A stretch of DNA of 64,000 bases from Dastarcus helophoroides (lineage: Eukaryota > Arthropoda > Insecta > Coleoptera > Bothrideridae). The stretch lies in NCBI GenBank assembly GCA_028583605.1, contig CM053328.1, forward strand, positions 7,816,268-7,880,267, written 5' to 3'. Below the pieces are notes generated by a model. It saw nothing but the letters and a program-made list of their open reading frames with translations. It had not been told where the DNA came from and did not search any database. The position numbers and the translations under genes are program-made. Positions 22,031 through 36,500 of this stretch are shown one piece after another (position 1 is the stretch's first letter; each line of letters opens with the position of its first letter).

Positions 22031-24150
22031 AAAAACTTCAAATGGATGTTGATTAAAAGAATTGATATTAAAATCAGGTTTTTAAAAAATCAGAATTCAA
22101 ATCGTTTTAGAAGAAATTGGAATTTGTAAAAAAAATCCTAGTTGAAAATCGAAATTTTAGTGAGAAAGCAAAAATTGATATTGCACACTTGAAATTTGTA
22201 ACATAAAAATTAATCATAGCAAAAACTCTAAATTGGTATGAAAGCTTGAAACTTCAAGAAAAATTCGAAATTCTGGTTATTTTAAAGATACATATGAAAT
22301 TTTGTAGAGAGTCTAATTTGTTGAAACAGAACTGTAGATTGTAAAGAGGTTGATCAAAATAAATAGTCAGTAAATGCAAAATTTTGAGAAAAAGCGGAAT
22401 TTTAGAAATTTGAAAGAAGAATTAAACACTATCTGTAAAATTCGATTAAAAGTTTACTCAGTTTTTGTAAAAAAAATTCTAGTTGAAAATAACTTCGTGA
22501 AAAGTAGATAGTATATTCAGAATTTTCCAAATAAAAGCACTAAATAGCAACTTTTGAGCTTGTAATTAGGATTTTTTGAGGAAAAAAGTAAAAATCGAGA
22601 AGCAAATTACATAAAAAATTCCTTGATTTTCTGAGAAAAATGGTAGTCAAAATTTGGAAAAGAAATCTCAGAATGGTGAAATATTTCGAGTTAAACTTAA
22701 ACCTTCAAGAAAAGAATAGACATTAAGGCAATGGATTAAGGTCGTTTTCCAAATAAATAATTAATTTTGAGTTTGTAATCAATTACATACTTGGATATTC
22801 TGTAAAATTTTTGAGAAAAAAGGTAAATGTGAAAGTTTGAAAAAACGGGAAAGTCTAGAAGTACCAAAATGTTAAGTATATTGTTAAGCAAAGTAAAACC
22901 AGAAGTGAGAGTTTTGAAAAGATATAATCTAAGCTCAAAAAAATCATAATTTAAAATAATCTAATGTGATTTAAAAAAAAATGGAAAATTCAAGTTTATA
23001 ATCGAAATTTTAGAAAAGATTAAAATGGAAGAAATTAATAGAAACGAAAATTTAGCGAGGTCAAAATTTCAAAAAAAGTAAAAATTATTGAAAACAAACA
23101 AACAATTAGTACTATGAAAACAAAAAAAAAGAATTCGAGTTTTGTAAACATAAAATTTTGGGAAAAATAAATGTGCTGTAAAAGTAAATTTCTAGGAAAA
23201 AAAGCTAAAAAGCGAAAGTGTGAATTTAAAAAAATACGTTAGAAAACACCCATAATTTGAATTGAAATTTTGAAAAAAAAATTAGTTTTCAAATTTACAA
23301 TGAAAATCTGAGAAAAAAGTTTAAATTTTAAGGTTAACGCCGTAATTTTGGAGATGAATCGAAATCGTTAGAAAATGTCTAATTTTGAGTTTATGTATTT
23401 TTTTGACATTAAATTTTTAAGTTGATACTCGAAATCTGGAGATATATTAAGTTCGACCCCGTTTTTTAAGTTAAAATAAAATTTTTGAAATGATTTCTAA
23501 CATATTTCGAAAATTTGGGCGTTTATTTCGATTTTTAATATATCTCCAGATTTTGAATTATAAACTTGAAAATATAATGTCAAACAAAAATTAAATTCGA
23601 AAATAGATATTTTCTAACGATTTCGATTTATCTCAAAAATTGCAGACTTTGATTGTAAATTTGAAAACTGAATTTGTTTTCAAAATTTCAATTTAAATTA
23701 TGGGTTTTTTCTAAACTAAATTTTTTGAAATTCACACATTTGGTTTTTAAATTCTTTCCCTTAAAATTTCAATTTTTTTCTAGAAATGTTGACTTTGACG
23801 GCACATTTACTTTTCCCAGAACGAGTCAATAATAATCCAAAAATGGCTAAGTGTTACAATCATTAAAGAATATTGAAATTTTGAGTTAAATGTTGATGTT
23901 TTGAAAAAACATAATTTTCAAAATAAAGGTAAAATTTCTAGGAAGCTTTCGTTTGTAATTCAATTTTTGTTGATAAATTTAAAGTTTAAAAATATACATC
24001 TGGAATTTTAATAACAAAAGACCCCAAAAACATAGAATCCATAATTTATATTAAAAAACGAATTTCTCGAAAATACCAAGTTGGAAAAAAATAAGTATAG
24101 GTCTAAATTATCAAAAAGTCCATAGAAAAGAAGAGTAACAGCGCCAGCTA
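22031..24150. other. AT-rich low-complexity spacer
   Basis: A-rich GAAATTTTGAG-type sequence that flips to T-rich at about 23480, at the centre of a large palindrome. No genes. Confidence 0.5.
23158..23818. repeat. Imperfect palindrome, ~290-bp arms
   Basis: Arms at about 23158-23452 and 23535-23818. Matching blocks include CTGGAGATATATTA with TAATATATCTCCAG, and GAATCGAAATCGTTAGAAAA with its complement near 23610. The outer ends pair GGGAAAAATAAATGTGC with GCACATTTACTTTTCCC. The loop is ~80 nt. It may be a foldback element or an inverted duplication of local repeat DNA. Confidence 0.75.
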
Positions 24151-24509
24151 TCGATTTGGCGTGAACTACTTCTATATATGAGCATCACCTGTGCTCAAAA
24201 AAAGCTAGGTACATAATCTGTGAACTCGCATGTTTTCTAAACAAAATGATTCACCTTACTACGTCACACCACGTGAGTCCAATTAAATATACATGTCAAT
24301 ATTGATAACATATAACCTGCAAACTTCAAAACAAGTCAGCAAATGCAAAACGTTCCGATAAGAAATATTGCGTCACGTTCGGGGAATCAGGAAATTAGAA
24401 TTCCCAATTATCGCGACCGTAAATGATACATTCTCGTTTATTTAGTCTGCGTCGGATGACATACCTCTTATGGAAAAGGAGGCAGATTTAAGTGCGCGCA
24501 ATTTGGAAA

Positions 24510-27500
24510 ATGAGTGAACGAGCTCACCTTGTTAACACAGAGGATGAAAACGTAAAAGCGACACGTTTTACGGTAAATACATTGACTTATTACATTTTCA
24601 AGTGTAATCAAGTAAGCTTAGACTATTTATCTAGTACTCTATGATAATAATATCGTAACAAAGATGAATTTTTAATTATACTTGTCGAAATCATTCACTC
24701 CGAAAGAGCTGTTACTTTGGTTGGTGTGCACAATTTTGCTTTAACTTATTTGAAAAAAGGGCACTTTTTTTGAAATTAAAAGGGTTTTTCAGTTTGTATT
24801 TCTCAAACCAATCATAGAGTCTACTTTAAAGACAAGACGTCTATTTTTACTAGCAAGGTGACTAGTTTCGTGATCACAATAAACCCTTTGTAATGTTTTT
24901 GTTACAACCATAGATGCTTGATAACGACCAAACTTAAAATATAGAAACTACGTCTTTGTTATATCTATGCTTACAACATTTTTTGCAGAATTTGCCCTCA
25001 GTGGGGTCAGATGAGCCTAACGGTCTAGATTCCATAGTAACTAGAAATGACTCTTCCAACTTGTTATCATCAGTTCGTCGCCGGGTGCAAATATCAAATG
25101 AAAAAGTAGAGACTGGGTCGTTAAACGTTCTATCTGCTACATATGAGGTATCTAGCTGGGGGTATTCCCTATAATTGTGCCTGAATGTATTACTTCTAGA
25201 GTTTAGATTATGACACTTGTGAAAACTACTTGTTACTTGATGAGGAGAGGAAGAAAGGTTACAAATTTGTGATACAAAAAAATATAGCAAGATGGTTTAT
25301 CTTTTTATTAATTGGAATGATCACAGCTTTAATTGCCTGTATTATCGATATTTCCATAGAGGAATTGTCTGAAATAAAATATGCTTCTCTTAGTAAATGT
25401 ATCCTTTTTACTGAAGTAATTTTAACAAATTCTGTATTCTGTTTATTTTTTTATATAAATGGTCTCTATTATTTGCATGTAATTTGCATAAAAGTATATC
25501 TTATTCATTCTATTGAGTATTAAGTTGTACTAAGTTGCTGATTTTAAAAAATACTAAATTGATTGATCTCTTTTTATAATGTTTTTATTTTGGTAATTTT
25601 CTAGAATTGCAAATGAAAAGTAATTTTTTTTTTGTTTTGATAGTTTTAAGCGATGGAAAGTGCGAATTTTTTACGTTGAATTGGTGATAAGTGCACAGTT
25701 TGACTTTTTTTAATGCTATAAAAATTGTAAAATATGCATATGAGCAATATGAAAAAAAAAAACGTGAGTAAATAGTATGTATTATGTTATGTACATTTTA
25801 CAAATGCGTTAAATATCAATTTCTCAGCGCTAGTTTTTCTCAAATATAAAAAAAATTATGAAAAGGCTAACCTAGTGACATAGGCCTGAAGTTAGGTTAA
25901 GTCATAGAGTTTTCATTTTTTACTCTTATCGTTTTTTTCAAATTAAACCATTGAGATTTAGTATATTCAACTTGAATAATAAATAGTCAAAGATATTCAA
26001 CAAATTTAGGTTTGCTATCTGATGCATTTGAAAACAGGGTTGGCACTTTTTGTGAAGCAAAAATCGGGGCCACAGAGAAAAATGCCAAGTTATATAGTCC
26101 ATTTTAGATAAATTGTATAAGAGTAGGCTGTGGACTAATTTTGTAGTGACAACAACAAAAACTAGTAATATTTGGACCTTGTCTTGTGGCAGAGCTGTGA
26201 CATTTCATCATGGTGTTCTGTATTTTTAAAATCCTAAAGAAAATGTCATTAAATATTTTATTTTGTTGTCGGTTGTTTTAAGAATGATAACTTTATATTT
26301 CATGTCAGTTTCTGTAGAAAATTATTAAATTGTAAGTAATAGTAATAAAATTAACATAAAAAACATTCATTCTGGTTTACTTCTGCCAAACAACCTCTAA
26401 ATAAAGGCAACACACTAATTATCAAAATGTTTAAGCTTGAAGTCGCCTTTTATTCTAGTGTATTTTTAGTAACTTTTCTAACGGTTAATTTAATACTTCA
26501 TGGCTCACTTTTATGTAGATTTATCTGAAATGGACTCTAATCCATAGTTTCTAAAAAATCACTAGAACTAAAGCTGACTTCACGCCGAAACCTTTTGATT
26601 AATGTGTTGCCTATATTTCAGGGGTTATTTGGCGGAATAACCGGGCTAGTTTTCCATATTATTTTTATTAACAATTTGATAATTTTCAAAAGGAATTGAT
26701 ATAAAATATGAAAGAAACACTCTTAAAATAACCGACCACAAAACAATATTTAACGATATTTAGGTTAGGATTTTAAGTACACAGAACCACATTAAGATTA
26801 AGAATGTCACAGCGCTGTCACAGGACCATGTCTTAAATTCAACTAGTTCTTGTTGTCACATTTTTGTTTTTGAATGCGCAAACCATCTCGTTTTTTAACT
26901 TGCGAAAATGGTGAAAAAACTAGAAAAAAGTTATAAAAATACTCTACAAAACTGAACAAAATTTACTAGTGCATTTTATTAGTCCATTAATTAGTCTAAT
27001 GCCTGGCTGTTGCGCTACCTGAAATCGTCTTAATTACCTGCGGTTAGTTAGGGTAGCCGCTCCTGAACGATTTTTAATCGGCTGATTATTTTAAGTCTGA
27101 ATACAGATTACAATATCAGTCAATTTTTCCATCGCTCGTGTAACATTTTCTTATAAATCAATTATATAATTTAAAGTCTTTCATGTGTGGCTAGCTTAAT
27201 TTTCACAGAAAACGAAACTGGAAATCTGACAGTTCGTAACTGTCAAAAATGTAATTTCCAACGATTTAACAAAAGAAATGGATTGTCTGATACGTAAGAT
27301 AAATATTTGTTTTCTCCTCCGTGATAAAGTCGAAATTTCAACTTGAATATCAAAATTTTGATTTTAATCTGGAAGTTTCAATTTTACTAGTTATTAAAAA
27401 TTAGTCATCTACATATTTTAAATTAAAAAACGGACTGTACAGGTTGAAATTTATAAATATTTGAAAAACAGTCATTATTCCAATTCGCTACACTACAGGA

Positions 27501-30500
27501 TTCGTTTTTTTATAAGAAAAAGTTTTCCCAACATTTTTATTGCAATCTCGAACTATCATCGTTTACAGGAAATTTTTCAGTACAAAAATTTACTTGAAAT
27601 TTTATAAAAATTTTAACTGAAACTTAGTTTTTATACATTTTAAGATTTTCTCAAAATTTCGTCTTTTTTAGGAAATTTTGTATTTAAGCTTTTTTATTTA
27701 AAAGTTTCTTCCGAAATATGAAATTTTTTCTCAAAATACTACTTGAAGCGTTTAAAATTAAAAATTTAGTTTTTATTTTTCAATTTTTTAAAGTTTAACC
27801 TCGTTAGGTTTTTTCGAATTTTTGTTTTTAAATTGAAAATTTTGATTTTTTCAAGAAATTTTAAGTTTCAAGTGAAACTCAAATGTTGTAACTTCAAAAA
27901 AAACTGGAATAATAGAATTAAATTCGAAATGTCGGGGTTAAAGTCTAAATTAAAACAAAATATAATTATACAAGTTATAAGTTTTTTCGAAAGCTTTTTC
28001 TGGAAATTCTGAGTTTAATCTGCAGTTTTTAATTTTTTTCCTGTTAAATTTCAATTTAAAAGTCGAAGTGTAGACTTTTTCTTTTAGGTATTTCATTTTA
28101 GTTTTTAAAATATTTACTTAATTGTAAAGTTTCGACTTATTTATCGAAAATTCGACTGTTCTCGGAAGGTTTTCAATCGAAATTTGCTAACATTTCAGCT
28201 TCAAAATCGAAATTTTGAGTTAAATTTCGAATCGTTTTATAAGTTTCGAGTTTTTTTTTGAGAGTTTGTTGCTAATCAGGAGCACCCTGTTAGGGGCTAT
28301 TTTTGCAATCTCTTAAAAGTCTGAATAATTTTTTTTTCGATGTTCTATTTTTACTAAGCCTTTCGAATACGTGATTAAAATTAATGACAAATTATTTTAA
28401 TTTGTTTTTTGAGTTTTCTCACGTCTCTCCTTTTGATAGCAATCATGTTTCTTAAGAAATATTTTTTAGATGTATCTATTTTCGACAATCTTAGGGCACA
28501 TATTTCAGAGATGCTAACTAACTTAGGCTACGACTTACAATTTTTTCATTAGAGGGCCCCAAGCTGATCGAATCTGATTCTTCTATTTTTTCTCATCTGT
28601 CCCGTTATAGTTATTACATTTTGAATAAAATATTAATTATGTGCATTTAGTTTCGATAGTGGAGTGCAAATTTCTCAGTTGCTAATTATTTTACTCCTAG
28701 GACCTAACCTTTTTGAGTTAAAAAGCCACAAACTATTGTAATTTGTTTTTCGACTTTTTCCACGTCTCTTTCTTTGATAGCAATCTTGTTTCTTATGAAA
28801 CATGTTTTAAATGCATTTATTTTCGGACAGAAATTACAGAGATGCTAACTTAGGCTGCGACTTCCAATTTTTTAATTGGAGGCCCCAATCTGATCGAATT
28901 TGATTCTCCTATTTTTCCACGTCTCTGCCTTACATAGTTATTACAATTTGAACTGAATATTATTTATATGCATTTAATTTCGTTAATTTTGGGGCACAGA
29001 CGCTAGAGATGCCAGCCTAATTAGGCTGCGACATAGTTTTGTAATTAGAGAGCTCCAAGCTGCTCGAATTTGATTCTTCTATTTTTTAACGTCTCTTCCT
29101 TCCTAGTAACCACATTTAGTTTTAATAATTTAATTAAAATATTGGTCTTGTAAATCAAAAATAAGAATATTCAGAGAAAAGAAAAATCTCGGACCAAATA
29201 CTTTTCAGAGATATCCAGTTTTGACAATTTTTGGGTGGAAATTTATGAGTTGCTGAGTAAATTAGACCAGGGTCAATGATTTTTGAAACAGGGACCCTCA
29301 AAGTGTTAAAAGTTGATTTTTCGGTTTTTTCCACGTCTCTCCCTTTGATAACAATCAAATTTTAAATTAAATATTGTTTAAATGCGTCTCCTTTAGACAT
29401 TTTTTGGGGTACTGATTCCAGAGATACTAACTAGATTAGTCTGAGACTTGTAGTTTTTTAGTTAGAGGGCTCCAAACTGCTTGAATTTGATTTTTCTATT
29501 TTTTCGGATCTCTCCCTTTCACAGTAATACAGTCGACTCCCTCTAAAGTTGCGCCCGTTAAAGTTGCACGCTCGTTAAAGTTGTCAGGATACTCATCGTT
29601 AAAGTTGCGCGGATATTCCCCTACCTAATTTTCGAACAACGAATTGGACTTCAGATTTTTAGCGCAACTTTTGAATAACCCACTCAACCGCGTAAGGAGC
29701 AATATTTTTCGTAGATCGTTTGGTAGGGATAACGGGGAGTAGCAACTTTAACGGTCGATCCAGTACGGTGAGCGCAACTTTGCGGAAGTATACTGTAATC
29801 ACATTTTGCACCAAATACATTTCAGATGCATCCAGTTTAGATAATTCTGGGGTGCAGATTTACGAGTCGCTAACTAAATTAGGCTACGACTTACAATTTT
29901 TTAAGCAGAGACCACCAAACCATTAAAAATTGATTTTGTGGTTTTTCCCCGTCTCTCCCTTTAATAACAATCAAATTTTAAATAAAATATTTCTTAAATG
30001 CATCGATTTTAGACAATTTTGGGGTACAAATTTCAGAGATGCTTACTAAATTAGGCTGAAACTTGCAATTTTTTAATTAGAGGTCTCCAAGTTGCTCGAA
30101 TTTGATTCTTCTATTTTTTAACGTCTCTCCCTTTCATAGTAATCACATTTTGGACTAAATACTTTTCAAATGTATATAGTTTTAGTAATTTTGAGGTACA
30201 AATTTACAAGTTGCTAACTAAATTAGGTTACGTCTTATGATTTTTTAAATAGCGCCTCCCAAACTATCAAAAATTAGTTTTTTTTTTTCGGTTTTTCCGC
30301 GTCTCTCCCTTTGATAACAATCAAGTTTTAAACGAAGTATTTTTGTGCCTCTATTTTCGACAATTTTGAGGCACAGATTCCAGAGATGCTAACTAAATCA
30401 GTCCATGACTGAAACGCCAAGTTTAATTAATCCTACAAATATATGAAATTCCTTATATTTTATTAGCTGTGGATCAGTATGTTACCCAAGGGAAGCTGTA

Positions 30501-33500
30501 TATACCATATTTTTTGTTTATCCTGTATAACATTATTCCTGTTCTGATTGGATCAACCCTGGTCGCCTACGTTGAACCTATAGCTGCTGGTAGCGGAATT
30601 CCCCAAGTCAAATGCTACCTAAACGGCGTAAAAATCCCCAGAGTGGTACGAATCAAAACTCTATTGGTCAAAAGCGTCGGCGTTATTTGCTCAGTAGTAG
30701 GAGGACTCGCAGGCGGAAAAGTACAATTAACCCACTAAATCCCACCCAAATACAACTAAATTTTTCCAGGAAGGTCCAATGATTCACTCTGGGGCGGTCG
30801 TCGCCGCCGGAATATCTCAAGGAAAAAGTTCCTCCATGAATAAAGATCTGAAAATTTTCCAGTATTTTAGAGAAGACCATGAAAAGCGAGATTTCGTTTC
30901 AGGTGGTGCAGCTGCGGGGGTATCCGCCGCTTTCGGTGCCCCGGTAGGTAAGTTTTCCTCAAGCGCCATATTTTCCTGTTCAACAAAGCGTGCAATTTTA
31001 GGTGGCGTCTTGTTCAGCTTAGAGGAAGGGACTAGTTTCTGGAATCAGAGTTTGACATGGCGCACGTTCTTCGCCTCCGTTGTTAGTACATTTACGTTAA
31101 ATTTGGTGTTATCGGCGTATCATGGCGTACCAGGTGACTTGAGTTATCCTGGTTTGTTGAACTTGGGGAAATTCGAATCGTTTACCTATCGGGTGTACGA
31201 GTTGCCTATTTTTGTTTTAATGGGATCGATTGGTGGTCTTCTGGGTGCCTTATGGAATCACATCAATTATAAATTGACGGTCTTCCGAATGAGGTAACGT
31301 TGCGAGACCAAGTACATGGATTCAGAGTTGAGAAACCAAAGACCGGTTTGACCTTATTTGATATTGTTGGTTCCTTATACCTAACGCGTCTATTTCATTT
31401 AAAAAAGTTAAATTTTGTTAATAGTCTGCACATGTTCTGTCTCATCAAACATTTCATTGTTGGTATAACTATTCGTTTTTTAGGTATATTCGTCCACGGT
31501 GGCTTAAGGTTTTTGAAGCTTGCCTAGTAGCTGCAGTTAGTGCAACTCTTGGATTTCTAATGATGTACTTTCTGAATGATTGTAAACCTTTAGGGCAAGA
31601 CCCGACAAAGTATCCAACACAGGTGAGTGACCTATCGAATATCTTCGTAACGTATAAACCATTTTGTCTCTGGTAATGTATTAAACGTCCCAAATCGGTC
31701 AGACATTGCTAAATTTTGTTAAACAATCAAATTTTGTAAACGTATTTTAAAAAATTTGATCAGGTGTCAATGATATCAATTAATATTTTCATTCCAGCTC
31801 TATTGCAGCGATGGACAGTACAACGTTCTAGCTAGCATTTGGTTTCAAACTCCGGAAGCTTCAGTTAAGTCGTTATTCCATGATCCTCCGAACACCCACA
31901 ACGCCCTGTCGTTGGTCACCTTTGTTTGCTTGTACTACTTTTTAGCGTGTTGGACATACGGGTTAAGTACCTCTAACGGACTTTTCATTCCTACTCTTTT
32001 AACCGGAGCTGCTTGGGGTAGATTGTTTTCCGTAGGGTTGAGTCATTTCCTTCCGGATGTGGTAAGTTAACCTCCAGTATTCTCAAGTCAGTCCCAGAGG
32101 TAAGAGGAAAAATTGGCTCGAAATGTGTCTTTATGTTCAAGCAACTGCAATTCTCGGACCATAGGCGATTTCGTCACGTTTTGGTTGGTTATCTTGGTAT
32201 GTTTGGTTAGCTAGGTTCTGCTCTGTCACTGCGTACCGCCTCCAACCGAATTATTAAATTTCAGTTGTTAGCATCAGTAAAACAAACGCCAGAATATTAA
32301 TAATGGAAAAATAAACTCGTATGGGGCGCGATAAATCAAAATTAACTTGTATGCAGCGCTAATGTGTTACTGTCAATAGATCACGTGATGCATCTATGTT
32401 GTGCGAATCGGCAATGCATAGCAACACAGGCGTAGGTAGGAAGGGGGACAGCCCTCATTCTGAAAAATTCATGGGAAAACATCTTCTAGCTGAGTAATGT
32501 GCATTTCCAATTAAAAGCTACACGAACTGGGCAAATCGAAATTCCAGATTAAATTTGAAATTTGGAAAAAGACCCAAAGTTTAAGAAAAAAAACCTGTCG
32601 AAGAATTTCAAGAAATGTCGAAATTTAAAAAAGTGGAAATCTCAAAAATAGACGAAATTTTCAAGTTTTTGTGAAAAAAGTGGTAATTTCTAGAAACAGT
32701 CGAATTTAGGTAAAAAAAATTGAAACTTTCAAAAATATTTCTCTCACAATTTTTCCTTTAATTAAATTGTCATATTTTTGCAATTTGCAAGAAATCTTTT
32801 TCTCAAAATTTCCTAAAATATTATTTTCAGGTTTTCAGCTTTCTATTAAAATTTCGATCCTATTTTAAAAAATAAAAGATGTTTATAAAAAGTCTAAATC
32901 TTCAGAAAAAAAATCCATTTTAAATGGTAATGTCCAAAAACAGAAAATATGGAATTTTGAGAAATAAGTCAAAATTTGGTGAATAAGATATTTTGAACAA
33001 GTTGAAATAACAAGAAATCAAATCTAAAAAATAAATTTAGAAAAAACAATTAATTAAAAGAAGAGAATTTCGAAAAAAATTCACGATTTTTAAAAAATAC
33101 GTTACAATTTCGATAAAAAGAAAGAAAATATTTCAAATTTTCGAGATAATTCAATTTTAAGAGAAAAATTGAAATGTTGAGAATAAAGTAGTAATTTCAA
33201 AAAAGAATTTTGAAAAAAATTGGAAAAGTTGGAATTTTCAATAAACCATATTAAAAAGAAAAACCTAACCTATCTCAAAAAGTCGAAAATTCGAAAAAAG
33301 TCAAAGTTTTTTCAAAGCTCTAATTCTGGGAAAAGACTCAATTTTCAGAAATAGTCGAGTTTTGAAAAAAAAAATCGCAATTTCCCAAAACATTGTTCTC
33401 AAAATTTAACATTCAATAAAGACGTGGTATTTACAAGAAATCTTTTTCTCGAAATGTCCCAAAAATATTTTTCTCAACATTTTTATTAACATTCCGTCGT

Positions 33501-36500
33501 AATTTATTAAAAAAACAAATATTTACACAAATGGCAAAATTTTAAAATAAATAAACGATTTTTGTAACAAAAGTCCAAAAAGGAGGTTTTTGAAAATAAA
33601 ATCGAAATTTCGAAAAAGACTAATTTTAAGGAAAAGTCAAAATTGGAGAAAAAAGATGAATTTACCAGGAAAAAGGCAAAATTTTTAGAAATATTAAATT
33701 CGAATATTGAGATAAAAATCACAATTACGTGAAACGCAGTTAAAATTTCTAAAAAATTAAATTCTAAAACATCCAAATTTTCAGAAAAAGCTAAATGTTG
33801 TATCGGAATTTGGAAAAAAAGGGAAATTTCCAGAAAACTTCTAAATGGACAAAAAATTTAAAATTTTTCAGAGAAAGTCAAATTTTCAGAAAAAAAAAGT
33901 CCAAATTTTGAAAAAAATAGTCAAAACGAGAAAAAGACGAAATTAGGAGAAAATGATTTAAATTAAAAAAAAAGTGTAATCTAAGTAAAAATACGAAATG
34001 TCCCAGAAAAAGTCAGATTTTATCGAAGTTTTTCATTAAAAAACTGGCGTTTTTAAATAAATTCAGAACATTATAGCAACAAATTGAAATTCATCATCAT
34101 TTTAATAGAAAGTTATTGCGGTTTTATGCAATATTTTGTTTGTTACTATCTAGGCAATTTTTGAGGATAAGATATATATAAATTACATATCAATGAAATT
34201 AGCGTAAACAGCACTATCAAGAATAGGGTGTCCTATTAAAAAAAATAAAAGTAGGTTACTTCGATCTTGCAATTCTTGATTAATATACTAAGAATGTCCA
34301 TAAAAAATCATAACAACTATTTTTTTGAACTGTCTAATACGATAAAAAATAACGGAGATACAGAAGCTCAAATGTGTATAGTTTTCGCGTGGACATCCTG
34401 CACATATACCAAACATTTTTCTGGTCGAAACTGGTTAGTAAATTTTTGACCGAGCAAAATGGGTTACCAAAACGTGGCGAAAAGGCGTCATTTGTTAATA
34501 TACAGTGACTCACAGCTTAAATGATGCAGTTATCATATTTTATTATAAAAGAGCATATAAAAATAAGCAAATGAAAACTGGGGGAAATGTTGGTTTTAGT
34601 AAATAGGGGTATGTATATGTAATTTACCCCTAGAATAAATATAACCAAAATATAAATAAAAATTTGTGGAAACACGTAAATTCAGCATCACAGCTTAAAA
34701 GATGCAGGCTGCAGCACTTGCCCATATCATCAGAATTACGGAAGATTTTTCCAATTTAGCTAATTATTAGATGTTTATAATAGTAAATCTTAATTTTGTG
34801 CCATATTATTTGTGCCAAATGTTTGTAAAACAGACACAAATAGCTGTGCGGACCGTCATACCACAATTGAGAAGTCACAAATAATGATTAACCATTTTAA
34901 TAATGGTTACAACTATAGAAAATTGTTAAAATGGTCAAAAAGGTCAAGGAACAGTTTAACATATTATAAAACATACTAAAACAAAATAGGACCTTAAATA
35001 AATTAACAAAAGCTTATAACAAAATTTTTACTCAATACGACAAGGAGCAGATGTAAGAACAAGCACCAAAAACCCCAAATTAAGTGCCTCAAAGTTAACA
35101 ATAGAAGTTCATAAGACATCAAAAAACAACGCACACAAAAAAATACGACCTGTTTTAAGGAGAGTTAATTTACACGGGAGAACATCTTGGAATTTATCCC
35201 TCAAAAGAAAGAATGGAATTCACTCAGAAGCATCTTAATAAAGGAATGATCTGCATGAAGTCAGTATTATTGGCTGATGAAACGAAATTTAACCTTTTTT
35301 CATCAGATGGAAACTTTAAGAGAAACCCTAAAGAAACTTAAAATTTAAGAATTTGAAATTTTCAGTTTAATAGGATGGTCAACACGTGATGCCTTGGGGT
35401 TGTATGTCTTTTGTCAGAGTCGGCAAAATAACTTTAGTGACGGTAGAATGGGTTAGTATTACTGTTTCAATATTTTAAAACAATTCCTACAATATAGTGC
35501 TGAAAAATTAAACATTCAACAGAATTTTCAATTTTTTTCACGACAACAACCCAAAACTTTCAGAGTATACTGTATGAGAATGGTTATTTCAAAATTGTCT
35601 GGCGTGTCTTAATACACCACTATTATCATCTGACGTTAATATAATAGAAAATGTATGGTCAATATAAAAGAAAAAAGTCTCTAAACATAACGTAAACAAT
35701 AAAAATGAGTTAAAGATGATCATTGAAGAACGAAAGACAATTTCTTCTCAATAAACCCAAATCTTAGGAGAGACTATGCCTAAAAGATTACAGACAATTA
35801 TTGATAACAAAGAGGGACCTTTAGATTACTAATAAAGTACAAATTTATGGTATTTTATGGTTAGTATAATGACTGCATCATTTTAACTGCGAGCTCTATT
35901 TTATAGGCGCATCCGTTTGTTTGCATTTTTTTGTCAGGTACATTACTTTTAGAGCTTGACGTACAATAAAGTTTGAACTATATTTGCAAAGGTTTCTAAC
36001 TATTAATAACTCTTTGTGTTTAGTTCTTTCTGTATGTTTGTGCCAGTAGTTTTATCTGTTGTATGCTCACTGCATCATTTAAGCTGTGAGTCACTATACT
36101 TAATTTGTCAAAATTTAAGGCGCTTATCCATCCGGGGAAATACGCTTTGGTGGGCGCTGCGGCCCAACTAGGAGGAGTTGTGCGAATGACAATCAGTTTG
36201 ACGGTTATAATAATGGAAACGACCGGTAACATATCCTTCGCTCTCCCTCTTATCATCACGTTGATAGCAGCCAAATGGACAGGTGATTTCTTCAATGAGG
36301 TTCGCACGTTGTCGATTTTAAAAATCATGCGACTAGAGTTCGAATTTTAGGGCATTTACGACATTCATATCAACCTGTCGGGGGTTCCCTTATTACCATG
36401 GGAACCACCACCGCTAGTCCATAACATATATGCTAGCGAGGTGATGTCTCATCCAGTGGTCACTTTGAAATGTGTTGAAAATGTTGGGCATATTGTCGAA

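Noticed and set aside
24934..25290. 118-residue minus-strand open frame
   Set aside because: Opposite CLCN7 exons 2 and 3, which join in phase; a shadow frame.
28290..30420. CRISPR-like regular repeats
   Set aside because: Units of ~170 bp are repeated along their whole length without unique spacers, in an insect-type intron; this is a satellite.
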